The notes under the pieces: model-generated
Seen by the model: only the letters and a program-made list of their open reading frames with translations
What the model was told of the DNA's origin: nothing
The model's database searches: none
DNA from: CAMCYM01 sp964405405
GTDB taxonomy: Bacteria > Bacteroidota > Bacteroidia > Flavobacteriales_D > Sanyastnellaceae
Direction of reading: 5' to 3'
NCBI GenBank assembly: GCA_964405405.1
Contig: CAYONT010000010.1
Span: 1 to 51,713, forward strand
DNA: 51,713 nucleotides
Position numbers and translations under genes: made by a program
In this document: positions 33,486 through 42,306 of the stretch, piece after piece
How the letters are laid out: each line of letters opens with the position of its first letter
Position numbering within the stretch: position 1 is the stretch's first letter

Positions 33486-33516
33486 TTTGCTCTGACGTTT
33501 TTCTTGACTACATTTG
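33486..33516 (+). promoter_or_regulatory. Consensus promoter of the tRNA-tuf operon
   Basis: TTTG at 33486-33489, exactly 19 nt, then TACATTTG at 33509-33516: a perfect match to the Bacteroidota TTTG-N19-TANNTTTG consensus. It sits about 65 nt before the first tRNA and lies between two hairpins. Confidence 0.85.
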
Positions 33517-33544
33517 CCGTCCTGAAATCAGGGCGGTTTTTTTT
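33517..33544 (+). terminator. Second hairpin with T8, overlapping the expected start site
   Basis: CCGTCC (33517-33522) and GGGCGG (33531-33536) pair (one G-U) around TGAAATCA, followed by eight T. It starts at the base after the -7 box, so only readthrough RNA from hpf would contain the whole hairpin. Confidence 0.75.
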
Positions 33545-33580
33545 GAGCCGGTCGAGATTTCCGTTCTTTGAAGCGTTTTT

Positions 33581-33654
33581 GCCGATGTAGCTCAGCTGGC
33601 CAGAGCAGCTGATTTGTAATCAGCGGGTCGGGGGTTCGAATCCCTTCATCGGCT
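33581..33654 (+). tRNA. tRNA-Thr (anticodon TGT)
   Basis: Cloverleaf with acceptor GCCGATG / CATCGGC, anticodon stem-loop CTGAT-TTGTAAT-type loop carrying TGT, and T-loop TTCGAAT. CCA is not encoded. Confidence 0.95.
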
Positions 33655-33672
33655 CAAAAACAAACGAAACGA

Positions 33673-33755
33673 GGGGGCACGCCGGAGTTGGAGAGCCGGG
33701 GCAGACTGTAAATCTGTTGTCTACGACTGAATAGGTTCGAATCCTATTACCCCCA
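33673..33755 (+). tRNA. tRNA-Tyr (anticodon GTA)
   Basis: Class II tRNA with a long variable arm; anticodon loop CTGTAAA gives GTA; T-arm ATAGG-TTCGAAT-CCTAT. The acceptor reads GGGGGCA against TACCCCC, leaving a C-A mismatch at pair 6:67, and position 8 is C where U is nearly universal. CCA is not encoded. Confidence 0.88.
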
Positions 33756-33802
33756 CACCAAAAGATTGGTCAGACCCCAAAGGTTTGTGCCAAGTCGTAA
33801 AT

Positions 33803-33875
33803 GCGGAAGTAGCTCAGTTGGTAGAGCGTCAGCCTTCCAAGCTGAATGTCGCGAGTTCGAATCTCGTCTTCCGCT
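33803..33875 (+). tRNA. tRNA-Gly (anticodon TCC)
   Basis: Acceptor GCGGAAG / CTTCCGC, anticodon loop with TCC (CCTTCCAAG), T-loop TTCGAAT. CCA is not encoded. Confidence 0.95.
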
Positions 33876-33900
33876 CTCCCGAAAGGGTGGGTGTTTTTAA

Positions 33901-33972
<72 letters not shown>

Positions 33973-34015
33973 CTTGAGTCTTTAAGTGCAATCCGTAAAC
34001 AAAAACAGTTAGGCT

Positions 34016-35203
34016 ATGGCAAAAGCAACATTTGACCGGTCCAAGCCGCACGTGAACATCGGTACCATTGGTCACGTTGACCACGGTAAAACGACGCTTA
34101 CCGCGGCAATCACGAAGGTTCTCGCTGACAAGGGTTTCAGCGAAGCTCGTTCGTTTGATCAAATCGACAATGCTCCTGAAGAAAAGGAGCGCGGTATCAC
34201 GATCAACTCGTCGCACGTCGAGTACCAGACCGCGAACCGTCACTATGCTCACGTTGACTGCCCAGGCCACGCTGACTATGTAAAGAACATGGTAACGGGT
34301 GCTGCTCAGATGGACGGTGCCATTTTGGTTGTTGCTGCTACGGATGGCCCGATGCCTCAGACCCGTGAGCACATCCTGCTCGGACGTCAGGTAGGCATTC
34401 CTCGGATTGTTGTTTTCATGAACAAGGTGGACATGGTCGACGATCCTGAGTTGTTGGAACTCGTAGAAATGGAAATCCGAGAATTGCTGAGTTTCTACGA
34501 GTATGATGGCGACAATGGTCCCGTTGTTCAAGGATCTGCGTTGGGTGCACTCAATGGTGAGCCCAAGTGGGTTGATACCGTAGTGAACCTCATGGAGGCG
34601 GTTGACTCTTGGATTGAAATCCCACCCCGCGACAACGAGAAGCCTTTCTTGATGTCAGTAGAGGACGTTTTCACGATCACGGGTCGTGGTACGGTTGCTA
34701 CGGGACGTATTGAGACTGGAATCATCAACACGGGTGATGAAGTGGATATCTTGGGAATGCAAGAGAACAAGATGAAGTCCACGGTCACCGGTGTGGAGAT
34801 GTTCCGGAAGATTTTGGATCGGGGAGAGGCAGGTGACAACGTTGGTTTGTTGTTGCGTGGCATCGACAAGAAGGACATCCGTCGCGGTATGGTTATCGCG
34901 AAGCCAGGTTCGATTACGCCCCACACCCACTTCAAGGCTGAGGTCTACATTTTGAAGAAAGAAGAAGGTGGACGTCACACGCCTTTCCATAACAAATACC
35001 GCCCACAGTTCTACTTCCGTACCACGGATGTAACGGGTGAGATTTCTTTGGAAGCTGGTCGTGAGATGGTTATGCCGGGTGACAACGTGTCCATTGACGT
35101 CAAGTTGATCAACCCAGTAGCTATGGACCGTGGACTCCGTTTCGCCATCCGTGAAGGAGGTCGTACGGTAGGTGCTGGTCAGGTTACCGAGGTATTGGCT
35201 TAA
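34016..35203 (+). CDS. tuf: Translation elongation factor Tu
   Basis: 395 aa GTPase delivering aminoacyl-tRNA to the ribosome. P-loop GHVDHGKT at 19-26, DCPGHADYVKNMVTGAAQMDGAILVV (G3), NKVD (G4), domains 2 and 3 complete to VGAGQVTEVLA. Codon choice differs from the GC-rich neighbours (more T in third positions), as expected of a highly expressed gene. Sits between tRNA-Thr and tRNA-Trp in one operon; the leader is A-rich (AAACAAAAACAG) with no Shine-Dalgarno. Confidence 0.99.
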   Translation: MAKATFDRSKPHVNIGTIGHVDHGKTTLTAAITKVLADKGFSEARSFDQIDNAPEEKERGITINSSHVEYQTANRHYAHVDCPGHADYVKNMVTGAAQMDGAILVVAATDGPMPQTREHILLGRQVGIPRIVVFMNKVDMVDDPELLELVEMEIRELLSFYEYDGDNGPVVQGSALGALNGEPKWVDTVVNLMEAVDSWIEIPPRDNEKPFLMSVEDVFTITGRGTVATGRIETGIINTGDEVDILGMQENKMKSTVTGVEMFRKILDRGEAGDNVGLLLRGIDKKDIRRGMVIAKPGSITPHTHFKAEVYILKKEEGGRHTPFHNKYRPQFYFRTTDVTGEISLEAGREMVMPGDNVSIDVKLINPVAMDRGLRFAIREGGRTVGAGQVTEVLA

Positions 35204-35233
35204 GCGCCACCTTCAATCCAGCGTGATTTTTCC

Positions 35234-35266
35234 GGAAGAAGGCGCCCTTGGGGGGTGCCTTCTTCC
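35234..35266 (+). terminator. Hairpin after tuf, without T-run
   Basis: GGAAGAAGGC (35234-35243) pairs perfectly with GCCTTCTTCC (35257-35266). The following TCATCTACGG lacks a U-tract and tRNA-Trp begins 7 nt later, so it may be an attenuator or processing site instead of a full terminator. Confidence 0.6.
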
Positions 35267-35272
35267 TCATCT

Positions 35273-35348
35273 ACGGGCGTAGCTCAATTGGTAGAGTAGT
35301 GGTCTCCAAAACCATTGGTTGCAGGTTCGAGTCCTGCCGCCCGTGCCA
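35273..35348 (+). tRNA. tRNA-Trp (anticodon CCA)
   Basis: Acceptor ACGGGCG / CGCCCGT, anticodon loop with CCA (GTCTCCAAAACC), T-loop TTCGAGT, discriminator G at 35345. The 3' CCA (35346-35348) is encoded, unlike the four upstream tRNAs. Confidence 0.95.
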
Positions 35349-35365
35349 CCCCAAAAACACTTGTG

Positions 35366-35584
35366 ATGTCTGATTTCCTACAGTATTTCAAGAATTCGTA
35401 CGAAGAGCTGGTCACCAAGGTGTCTTGGCCTACGATGCGAGAGCTGCAAGGCTCAGCGGTGTTGGTCTTCGTTGCCTCACTGATCATTGCAGGGGTCGTT
35501 TTCCTCATGGATTGGACCTTTGGTGTGAATGCCACAGATTCCATCTGGCAAGGGGTAGTTGGTTTGATCTACAGTATTTTCTGA
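35366..35584 (+). CDS. secE: Preprotein translocase subunit SecE
   Basis: 72 aa, single-spanning SecYEG subunit. MSDFLQYFKNSYEELVTKVSWPTMRELQGSAVLVFVASLIIAGVVFLMDW shows the conserved VSWPT amphipathic helix and one membrane segment. ATG at 35366 fits the family. nusG follows 20 nt later. Confidence 0.95.
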   Translation: MSDFLQYFKNSYEELVTKVSWPTMRELQGSAVLVFVASLIIAGVVFLMDWTFGVNATDSIWQGVVGLIYSIF

Positions 35585-35603
35585 TTCGTTGAGCATGTTA
35601 ACC

Positions 35604-36155
35604 ATGAGCGACGTAGAGAAAAAGTGGTATGTCGTCCGGGCGATCAGTGGCCAGGAGAAAAAGGTCAAGGAGACCATCGAAGCGGTCATTGCTGCTGAAG
35701 GGTTGCAGCACTTCGTAGGCCAGATTTTGATTCCGGTAGAGAAGGTTTTTATCATCCGGAATGGCAAGAAGGTAAGCAAGGAGCGCAATCTGTTTCCGGG
35801 CTATGTGTACATTGAAGCCACCCTGGTAGGTGAGGTGCCGCACTTGATTAGGAATGTCACCGGAGTCATTGGATTCCTGGGTGCCGAGAAGAAAGGTGAT
35901 CCTTTGCCTGTTCGTCAAGCTGAGATCAATCGGATCTTGGGAGTTATTGACGACATGGCTGACTCAGAAGAGGAGTTGAGCATCCCGTTCAAGGTCGGAG
36001 AACTCGTGAAGGTGACAGACGGTCCATTCAATGGCTTTGATGGCAACATTGAAGAGGTGAACGAAGAAAAGAAGAAACTCAAGGTGATGGTAAGGATCTT
36101 CGGGCGTAAAACCCCGGTAGAACTTGGCTATCTCCAAGTCACGAAACATACCTGA
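35604..36155 (+). CDS. nusG: Transcription termination/antitermination factor NusG
   Basis: 183 aa. NGN domain (KKWYVVRAISGQEKKVKETIEAVI…KERNLFPGYVYIEA) and C-terminal KOW domain (FKVGELVKVTDGPFNGFDGNIEEVN). The ATG at 35604 gives MSDVEKKWYVV; ATG 35595 is an alternative three codons upstream. Located in the usual secE-nusG-rplK order. Confidence 0.96.
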   Translation: MSDVEKKWYVVRAISGQEKKVKETIEAVIAAEGLQHFVGQILIPVEKVFIIRNGKKVSKERNLFPGYVYIEATLVGEVPHLIRNVTGVIGFLGAEKKGDPLPVRQAEINRILGVIDDMADSEEELSIPFKVGELVKVTDGPFNGFDGNIEEVNEEKKKLKVMVRIFGRKTPVELGYLQVTKHT

Positions 36156-36245
36156 TTCATTTGGAACAGACAGCCTGGGCGGTCGCAATGTCCCTTAAAT
36201 GCTTCCCTTTGCGCGAGTCGAGGACTGTTCATTATATAAACAAAA

Positions 36246-36683
36246 ATGGCTAAAGAAGTAGCTGCACTAATCAAGCTGCAAATCCGCGGCGGAGCAGCCA
36301 ACCCGTCTCCACCCGTCGGTCCCGCTTTGGGTTCGAAGGGTGTGAACATCATGGAATTCTGCAAGCAATTCAACGGCAGAACTCAGGATAAGGCGGGAAA
36401 GGTTTGTCCGGTGTTGATTACGGTCTACACAGACAAGTCATTCGAGTTCGTCATCAAAACCGCTCCGGCGGCGGTTCAACTGATGGAAGCTGCCAAACTC
36501 AAGGGCGGCTCAGGTGAACCCAACCGGAAGAAGGTTGCGAAGGTGGACTGGGATGTTGTCCGTGCGATTGCAGAAGACAAGATGCCCGATCTCAATTGCT
36601 TTACCATCGAATCAGCCATGAAAATGGTCGCTGGTACTGCACGAAGCATGGGCATTGTAGTCGAAGGTGAACGCCCCTTCTAA
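36246..36683 (+). CDS. rplK: 50S ribosomal protein L11
   Basis: 145 aa uL11: MAKEVAALIKLQIRGGAANPSPPVGPALGSKGVNIMEFCKQFN is the proline-rich N-domain contacting translation factors; the rRNA-binding C-domain ends ARSMGIVVEGERPF. The 90-nt gap before it is A/T-rich near the start (TTATATAAACAAAA) and has no clear promoter. Confidence 0.98.
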   Translation: MAKEVAALIKLQIRGGAANPSPPVGPALGSKGVNIMEFCKQFNGRTQDKAGKVCPVLITVYTDKSFEFVIKTAPAAVQLMEAAKLKGGSGEPNRKKVAKVDWDVVRAIAEDKMPDLNCFTIESAMKMVAGTARSMGIVVEGERPF

Positions 36684-36700
36684 GTCACAACAAGCGCAAA

Positions 36701-37396
36701 ATGGGACGATTGACAAAGAACCAAAAGGCCATTGCCGCGAAGTTCGATTCGGAGAAGGCGTATAGCCTGACCGAAGCCACTTCGTTGGTGAAGGAGCTGT
36801 CGAAGACAAAATTCGATGCCTCCGTTGATTTGGCTGTGCGCCTGGGCGTGGATCCTCGAAAAGCGAATCAGATGGTTCGTGGAACGGTTTCTCTTCCACA
36901 CGGAACGGGAAAGACGGTACGGGTACTGGTATTGTGCAATCCTGACCAAGAGCAGGAGGCACGCGATGCTGGGGCCGATCACGTTGGATTGGACGACTAT
37001 GTGGCAAAGATCAAAGGCGGATGGACCGATGTGGATGTCATTATTACGACCCCTCAGGTCATGGGCAAAGTAGGTGCGTTGGGCCGAATCCTCGGTCCTC
37101 GCGGATTGATGCCCAATCCCAAATCGGGAACTGTGACCATGGAGGTTGGTAAGGCTGTTGAGGATGTGAAGGCTGGTAAAATCGATTTCAAGGTTGACAA
37201 GTACGGTATAGTGCATGCTTCTGTTGGCAAAACGTCCTTCGCGGCGAACCAATTGGCAGAGAACACATCCGAATTGTTGTCCAGCTTGATGCGATTGAAG
37301 CCATCTGCTGCGAAAGGTACCTATGTCTTGAGCGTGTACATCAGCTCAACCATGGGACCCGGTATTCGGATTGACCAAAAGACGGCGATCGCTTAA
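36701..37396 (+). CDS. rplA: 50S ribosomal protein L1
   Basis: 231 aa uL1: GRLTKNQKAIAAKFD, FDASVDLAVRLGVDPRKANQMVRGTVSLPHGTGKT, GRILGPRGLMPNPKSGTVT and the closing ISSTMGPGIRID are all family signatures. In other bacteria L1 also represses translation of the rplKA mRNA. Confidence 0.98.
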   Translation: MGRLTKNQKAIAAKFDSEKAYSLTEATSLVKELSKTKFDASVDLAVRLGVDPRKANQMVRGTVSLPHGTGKTVRVLVLCNPDQEQEARDAGADHVGLDDYVAKIKGGWTDVDVIITTPQVMGKVGALGRILGPRGLMPNPKSGTVTMEVGKAVEDVKAGKIDFKVDKYGIVHASVGKTSFAANQLAENTSELLSSLMRLKPSAAKGTYVLSVYISSTMGPGIRIDQKTAIA

Positions 37397-37415
37397 CCCA
37401 ATAACCTGAAGAATC

Positions 37416-37937
37416 ATGACTCGCGAAGAGAAGAATCAGGTGATTTCTGAAATCACCCAGGTATTGCAAGAGCGGAATGTGGTTTACTTGACGGATGCCT
37501 CAGGGTTGAACTCAGCGCAGACCACGAGCTTTCGCCGGGAGTGCTTCAGCAAGGACATCACGGTTCGCGTGGTGAAGAACACCTTGCTCCGAAAGGCTAT
37601 GGAACAAGTGGATGGAAAGGACTACAGTGAGCTCTATGGCTCGTTGAAGGGCCAGACCATGCTTTTGGTAGGAACGGTAGGCAATGTGCCTGCAAAACTT
37701 ATCAAGGAGTTTCAAAAGAAGAACCAACGGCCCGTTCTGAAGGCGGCATACATCGAGCATGCCTGTTATGTAGGAGAGAACCAGTTGGATGCCCTCGTGG
37801 CTGTGAAATCGAAGGAAGAGTTGGTTGGAGACGTCATTGCTTTGTTGCAATCTCCAGCGAAGAATGTCCTCGGTGCCCTGCAGTCAGGTGGACAAACCAT
37901 CGCAGGTTTGGTCAAGGCGCTGGAAGAACGCGCCTAA
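37416..37937 (+). CDS. rplJ: 50S ribosomal protein L10
   Basis: 173 aa uL10: TREEKNQVISEITQVLQERNVVYLTDASGLNSAQTTSFRRE… and VVKNTLLRKAMEQ; base of the L7/L12 stalk. Only 19 nt separate it from rplA, so the usual long L10 leader used for autoregulation in E. coli is missing here. Confidence 0.97.
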   Translation: MTREEKNQVISEITQVLQERNVVYLTDASGLNSAQTTSFRRECFSKDITVRVVKNTLLRKAMEQVDGKDYSELYGSLKGQTMLLVGTVGNVPAKLIKEFQKKNQRPVLKAAYIEHACYVGENQLDALVAVKSKEELVGDVIALLQSPAKNVLGALQSGGQTIAGLVKALEERA

Positions 37938-37973
37938 TTCACGGAATAGAAATAACCCCATCATTCATCAATT

Positions 37974-38351
37974 ATGGCTGATTTGAAAGCAATGGCCGAA
38001 TCACTCGTAAACCTCACTGTAAAGGAGGTCAACGAGTTGGCGCAAATTTTGAAAGACGAGTACGGCATCGAGCCTGCTGCTGCTGCAGTAGCAATTGCTG
38101 CGCCTGCGGGCGGAGGTGCCGAGGCTGCTGTTGAAGAGAAGACCTCCTTCGACGTCATCCTGAAGAGCGCAGGTGCTCAGAAGCTCGCTGTTGTTAAGGC
38201 AGTTAAAGAATTGACCGGTCTCGGGCTGAAGGAAGCCAAGGACATCGTCGACGGCGCGCCTTCTCCAATCAAGGAGGGAGCAGCAAAGGACGAAGCCGAA
38301 GCGCTTAAGAAGCAACTCGAGGAAGCCGGTGCCGAAGTCGAGCTTAAGTAA
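37974..38351 (+). CDS. rplL: 50S ribosomal protein L7/L12
   Basis: 125 aa bL12: N-terminal dimerisation domain (AESLVNLTVKEVNELAQILKDEYGIEPAAAA), Ala/Gly hinge, and the factor-binding C-domain (TSFDVILKSAGAQKLAVVKAVKELTGLGLKEAKDIVDGAPSPIKE). Complete. Confidence 0.98.
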   Translation: MADLKAMAESLVNLTVKEVNELAQILKDEYGIEPAAAAVAIAAPAGGGAEAAVEEKTSFDVILKSAGAQKLAVVKAVKELTGLGLKEAKDIVDGAPSPIKEGAAKDEAEALKKQLEEAGAEVELK

Positions 38352-38373
38352 TCGATTTCATTGACCTTTTAAG

Positions 38374-38412
38374 GGTCCAGGTGGGGAGCAGGTCCCTGCC
38401 TGGACCTCTTTT
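38374..38412 (+). terminator. Attenuator-like hairpin between rplL and rpoB
   Basis: GGTCCAGG (38374-38381) pairs with CCTGGACC (38399-38406), followed by TCTTTTG. A partial terminator here is known in other bacteria to lower rpoBC relative to L7/L12. Confidence 0.7.
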
Positions 38413-38467
38413 GCCTTGAGCGAACCTGCATCACCGTCGCCAGTTTCATCCCTGATCGCACTGCACC

Positions 38468-41400
38468 ATGACCTTGGTGAAAAACCAACATCCCGAACGG
38501 AAGAACTTCTCTTCTGTAGCGTTGCCTGTTGACCGGCCGGACTTTCTTGACATCCAGCTGCGCTCCTTCCAAGAGTTTTTTCAGCTGGAAACGAACCCAG
38601 AGAACCGCGAGAGCGAGGGGTTGTTCAAGGTTTTCAGTGAGAACTTTCCGATTACGGATACCCGGAATCAGTTCGTGCTGGAGTTCTTGGACTACTTCAT
38701 CGACCCACCCCGCTACTCCATTCAGGAGTGCATCGAGCGTGGTTTGACCTACAGCGTTCCGCTGAAAGCAAAACTGAAGCTCTACTGTACCGATCCGGAA
38801 CACGAGGATTTTGAGACCATTGTCCAGGACGTGTATTTGGGCACCATGCCCTACATGACGCCCCAAGGATCATTTGTAATCAATGGGGCTGAGCGTGTGA
38901 TTGTAAATCAGTTGCATCGTTCGCCAGGGGTGTTCTTCGGTCAGAGTCGACACGCGAATGGCACGAAGCTTTACAGCGCACGTATCATCCCATTCAAAGG
39001 GTCTTGGATTGAATTCGCTACTGACATCAACAGTGTCATGTATGCATACATCGATCGGAAGAAGAAGTTGCCGGTCACGACCTTGTTGCGGGCCATCGGT
39101 TATGAGACTGACCGAGATATTTTGGACATCTTCGATTTGGCTGATGAGGTGAAGGTGAGCAAGGCGGGATTGAAGCGGGTGGTCGGACGCCGTTTGGCGG
39201 CAAGGGTGTTGAAGACGTGGGTCGAGGATTTTGTGGATGAGGATACGGGAGAGGTTGTTTCCATTGAGCGGAATGAAGTAATCATCGATCGTGAAACCAT
39301 CCTGGACAAGGACCATGTGGACATGATTGTCGACAGTGGTACCAAGGCCATCATTCTGCACAAGGAGGATATCAACCAATCTGATTATGCCATCATCTAC
39401 AATACTTTGCAGAAGGATGGTTCCAATTCGGAGAAAGAGGCGGTTGAGTACATCTACAGGCAGTTACGGAATGCCGAGCCTCCCGATTTGGAAACGGCAA
39501 GGGGAGTCATAGATAAGTTGTTTTTCTCGGAGCAACGTTATGATTTGGGTGAAGTAGGCCGTTTCCGCATCAACCGGAAATTGAACATTCCGGATTCAGT
39601 GGAGAGCCGGACCTTGACGAAGGAGGATATTCTCTTGATTATCAAGTATCTGCTGGACTTGGTGAACTCCAATGCGGATGTGGATGACATCGACCACTTG
39701 TCCAACCGTCGGATTCGGACGGTAGGAGAGCAGTTGTATAATCAATTTGGGGTGGGGCTTGCTCGCATGGCGCGCACCATTCGGGAACGTATGAACGTTC
39801 GGGACAATGAGGTCTTCACCCCGACGGATTTGATCAACGCAAAGACGTTGAGTTCGGTCATCAACAGCTTCTTTGGGACAAATCAGTTGTCCCAATTCAT
39901 GGACCAAACCAACCCGTTGAGCGAGGTGACGCACAAGCGTCGGATTTCAGCACTCGGGCCAGGCGGTTTGTCACGTGAGCGGGCGGGCTTTGAGGTGCGT
40001 GACGTTCACTACACCCACTATGGTCGTCTGTGCACCATCGAGACCCCGGAGGGTCCCAACATCGGGTTGATCAGTTCCCTTTGCGTGTATGCGAAGGTGA
40101 ACCGGTTGGGCTTCATTGAGACTCCGTACCGTCGGGTGGTGGAAGGCAAAGTGTCTACCAAGCCTGAGGATGTAGTTTACCTGAGTGCGGAAGATGAGGA
40201 TGCAGCCTTGATAGCACAAGCGAACGCTTCGGTGACGGAGCAGGGTGAGTTCCAGGATGCCGTGGTCAAGGCTCGTTTCGAGGGGGATTTCCCTCAGGTA
40301 GCTCCGGATCAGTTGCATTACATGGACATCGCGCCCAATCAGATTGCTTCGATTGCGGCATCACTTATCCCTTTCTTGGAACACGATGACGCCAACAGGG
40401 CCTTGATGGGTTCGAACATGATGCGGCAAGCCGTCCCATTGGTGCGGCCCAAGGCCCCCATCGTGGGAACCGGTATCGAGCGGGCTGTGGCTGAGGATTC
40501 TAGGGTCCTGCTGCGCGCCGAGGCCGATGGCATCGTGGTGTTTGTTGATGCCAACGAGATCCACATCCAGTACAACATGGATGAGATGGACCGCTTGGTT
40601 TCGTTCGATGAGGATGTCAAGGTCTATGAAGTAGCGAAGTTCAAGCGCACCAACCAAGGCACCTGCATGAATTTGCGTCCGCTGGTGCGCAAAGGCGAGC
40701 AAGTGAAGGAGGGGCAGATTCTAGTGGACGGATACAGCACTGAGAACGGTGAATTGGCTTTGGGCCAAAACATGAAGGTGGCCTTCATGCCTTGGAAGGG
40801 TTACAACTTCGAGGATGCCATTGTGATTTCGGAACGCGTCGTGCGCGAGGATGTTTTCACCTCGTTGCACGTAGACGAATATGTATTGGAGGTCCGAGAC
40901 ACCAAGCGCGGTGTTGAGGAATTGACTGCCGATATTCCCAACGTCAGTGAAGAAGCTACCCGGGATTTGGACGAGAACGGATTGATCCGCATCGGGGCTG
41001 AAGTGAAGGACGGCGACATCCTCATTGGCAAAATCACGCCAAAAGGTGAGTCAGATCCAAGTCCTGAAGAGAAACTGCTTCGTGCCATCTTCGGTGACAA
41101 GGCAGGTGATGTGAAGGACGCATCGCTGAAGATGCCACCTTCGGGTGTTGGCGTTGTCATCGACAAGAAGTTGTTCAGCCGTGCCGTGAAAGACCGGAAG
41201 TCCAAGGCGGCAGACAAAGCCATCTTGGAAAAAATCGACAAGGACTTTGACCACGATGCAGCAGAGTTGAAGCGCATCTTGGTTGACAAACTCATGAAGT
41301 TGGTCGGTGGCAAGGTTTCGCAGGGCGTCAGCAACTACTACAAGGAGGAGCAGGTCAAGAAAGGCCTCAAGTTCACCCAGAAGATGTTGAGTGGTCTCGA

Positions 41401-42286
41401 TTACTTGACCATCAACAGCGATGGTTGGCTACGGGATGATGAGACCAATGCACTGGTTCGCCGTTTGATTCACAACTACCACCTGAAGTACAACGACTTG
41501 CTCGGTGCCTTCAAGCGGAAGAAGTTCCAAGTGACTGTAGGAGACGAGCTGCCAACCGGCATCGTGAAACTTGCCAAGGTGTACGTTGCGAAGAAGCGCA
41601 AGCTCAAAGTCGGCGATAAAATGGCCGGTCGGCACGGGAACAAGGGCATCGTGGCGAAGATTGTTCGCCAGGAAGACATGCCGTTCCTGGCAGATGGTAC
41701 CCCCGTGGACATCGTTCTGAACCCGCTGGGTGTACCCTCGCGTATGAATTTGGGACAGATTTATGAAACCATCTTGGGATGGGCAGGTCAGAAGTTGGGC
41801 CGCACCTATGCCACCCCAATCTTCGATGGTGCGACCTTGGAGCAAATCACGGACTACACCCGGGAGGCCCAGATTCCAGATTACGGGGTAACTTATCTGT
41901 ACGATGGTGGTACGGGCGAGCGATTCGACCAACCCGCTACCGTGGGGGTGATCTACATGATCAAGCTGAGCCACATGGTGGATGACAAGATGCACGCCCG
42001 TTCGATCGGACCGTACTCCTTGATTACCCAGCAGCCGCTCGGTGGTAAGGCACAGTTCGGTGGACAGCGTTTCGGTGAGATGGAGGTTTGGGCCTTGGAA
42101 GCCTTCGGTGCGGCCAACATCCTGCAAGAAATCCTCACAGTCAAATCGGACGACGTCATGGGGCGCGCCCGGGCTTACGAAGCGATTGTCAAAGGGGATG
42201 TGATGCCGGTCCCTGGCATCCCAGAGTCCTTCAATGTACTGCTCCACGAATTGCGTGGATTGGGATTGCAAGTTTCATTTGAGTGA
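38468..42286 (+). CDS. rpoB: DNA-directed RNA polymerase subunit beta
   Basis: 1272 aa. The rifampicin-pocket segment NQLSQFMDQTNPLSEVTHKRRISALGPGGL is wild type at the usual resistance positions. KVAFMPWKGYNFEDAIVISERVV, GDKMAGRHGNKGIV and QPLGGKAQFGGQRFGEMEVWALEA are also present, ending in the flap/clamp C-terminus GLGLQVSFE. Overlaps a possible GTG start of rpoC by GTGA. Confidence 0.99.
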   Translation: MTLVKNQHPERKNFSSVALPVDRPDFLDIQLRSFQEFFQLETNPENRESEGLFKVFSENFPITDTRNQFVLEFLDYFIDPPRYSIQECIERGLTYSVPLKAKLKLYCTDPEHEDFETIVQDVYLGTMPYMTPQGSFVINGAERVIVNQLHRSPGVFFGQSRHANGTKLYSARIIPFKGSWIEFATDINSVMYAYIDRKKKLPVTTLLRAIGYETDRDILDIFDLADEVKVSKAGLKRVVGRRLAARVLKTWVEDFVDEDTGEVVSIERNEVIIDRETILDKDHVDMIVDSGTKAIILHKEDINQSDYAIIYNTLQKDGSNSEKEAVEYIYRQLRNAEPPDLETARGVIDKLFFSEQRYDLGEVGRFRINRKLNIPDSVESRTLTKEDILLIIKYLLDLVNSNADVDDIDHLSNRRIRTVGEQLYNQFGVGLARMARTIRERMNVRDNEVFTPTDLINAKTLSSVINSFFGTNQLSQFMDQTNPLSEVTHKRRISALGPGGLSRERAGFEVRDVHYTHYGRLCTIETPEGPNIGLISSLCVYAKVNRLGFIETPYRRVVEGKVSTKPEDVVYLSAEDEDAALIAQANASVTEQGEFQDAVVKARFEGDFPQVAPDQLHYMDIAPNQIASIAASLIPFLEHDDANRALMGSNMMRQAVPLVRPKAPIVGTGIERAVAEDSRVLLRAEADGIVVFVDANEIHIQYNMDEMDRLVSFDEDVKVYEVAKFKRTNQGTCMNLRPLVRKGEQVKEGQILVDGYSTENGELALGQNMKVAFMPWKGYNFEDAIVISERVVREDVFTSLHVDEYVLEVRDTKRGVEELTADIPNVSEEATRDLDENGLIRIGAEVKDGDILIGKITPKGESDPSPEEKLLRAIFGDKAGDVKDASLKMPPSGVGVVIDKKLFSRAVKDRKSKAADKAILEKIDKDFDHDAAELKRILVDKLMKLVGGKVSQGVSNYYKEEQVKKGLKFTQKMLSGLDYLTINSDGWLRDDETNALVRRLIHNYHLKYNDLLGAFKRKKFQVTVGDELPTGIVKLAKVYVAKKRKLKVGDKMAGRHGNKGIVAKIVRQEDMPFLADGTPVDIVLNPLGVPSRMNLGQIYETILGWAGQKLGRTYATPIFDGATLEQITDYTREAQIPDYGVTYLYDGGTGERFDQPATVGVIYMIKLSHMVDDKMHARSIGPYSLITQQPLGGKAQFGGQRFGEMEVWALEAFGAANILQEILTVKSDDVMGRARAYEAIVKGDVMPVPGIPESFNVLLHELRGLGLQVSFE

Positions 42287-42306
42287 TCACGACAGCATCA
42301 GAATTC

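Noticed and set aside
36156..36245. Promoter or L1-binding leader before rplK
   Set aside because: No TTTG-N19-TANNTTTG pair, and only a weak AGTC-GAG-GACT stem; not enough to call a site.
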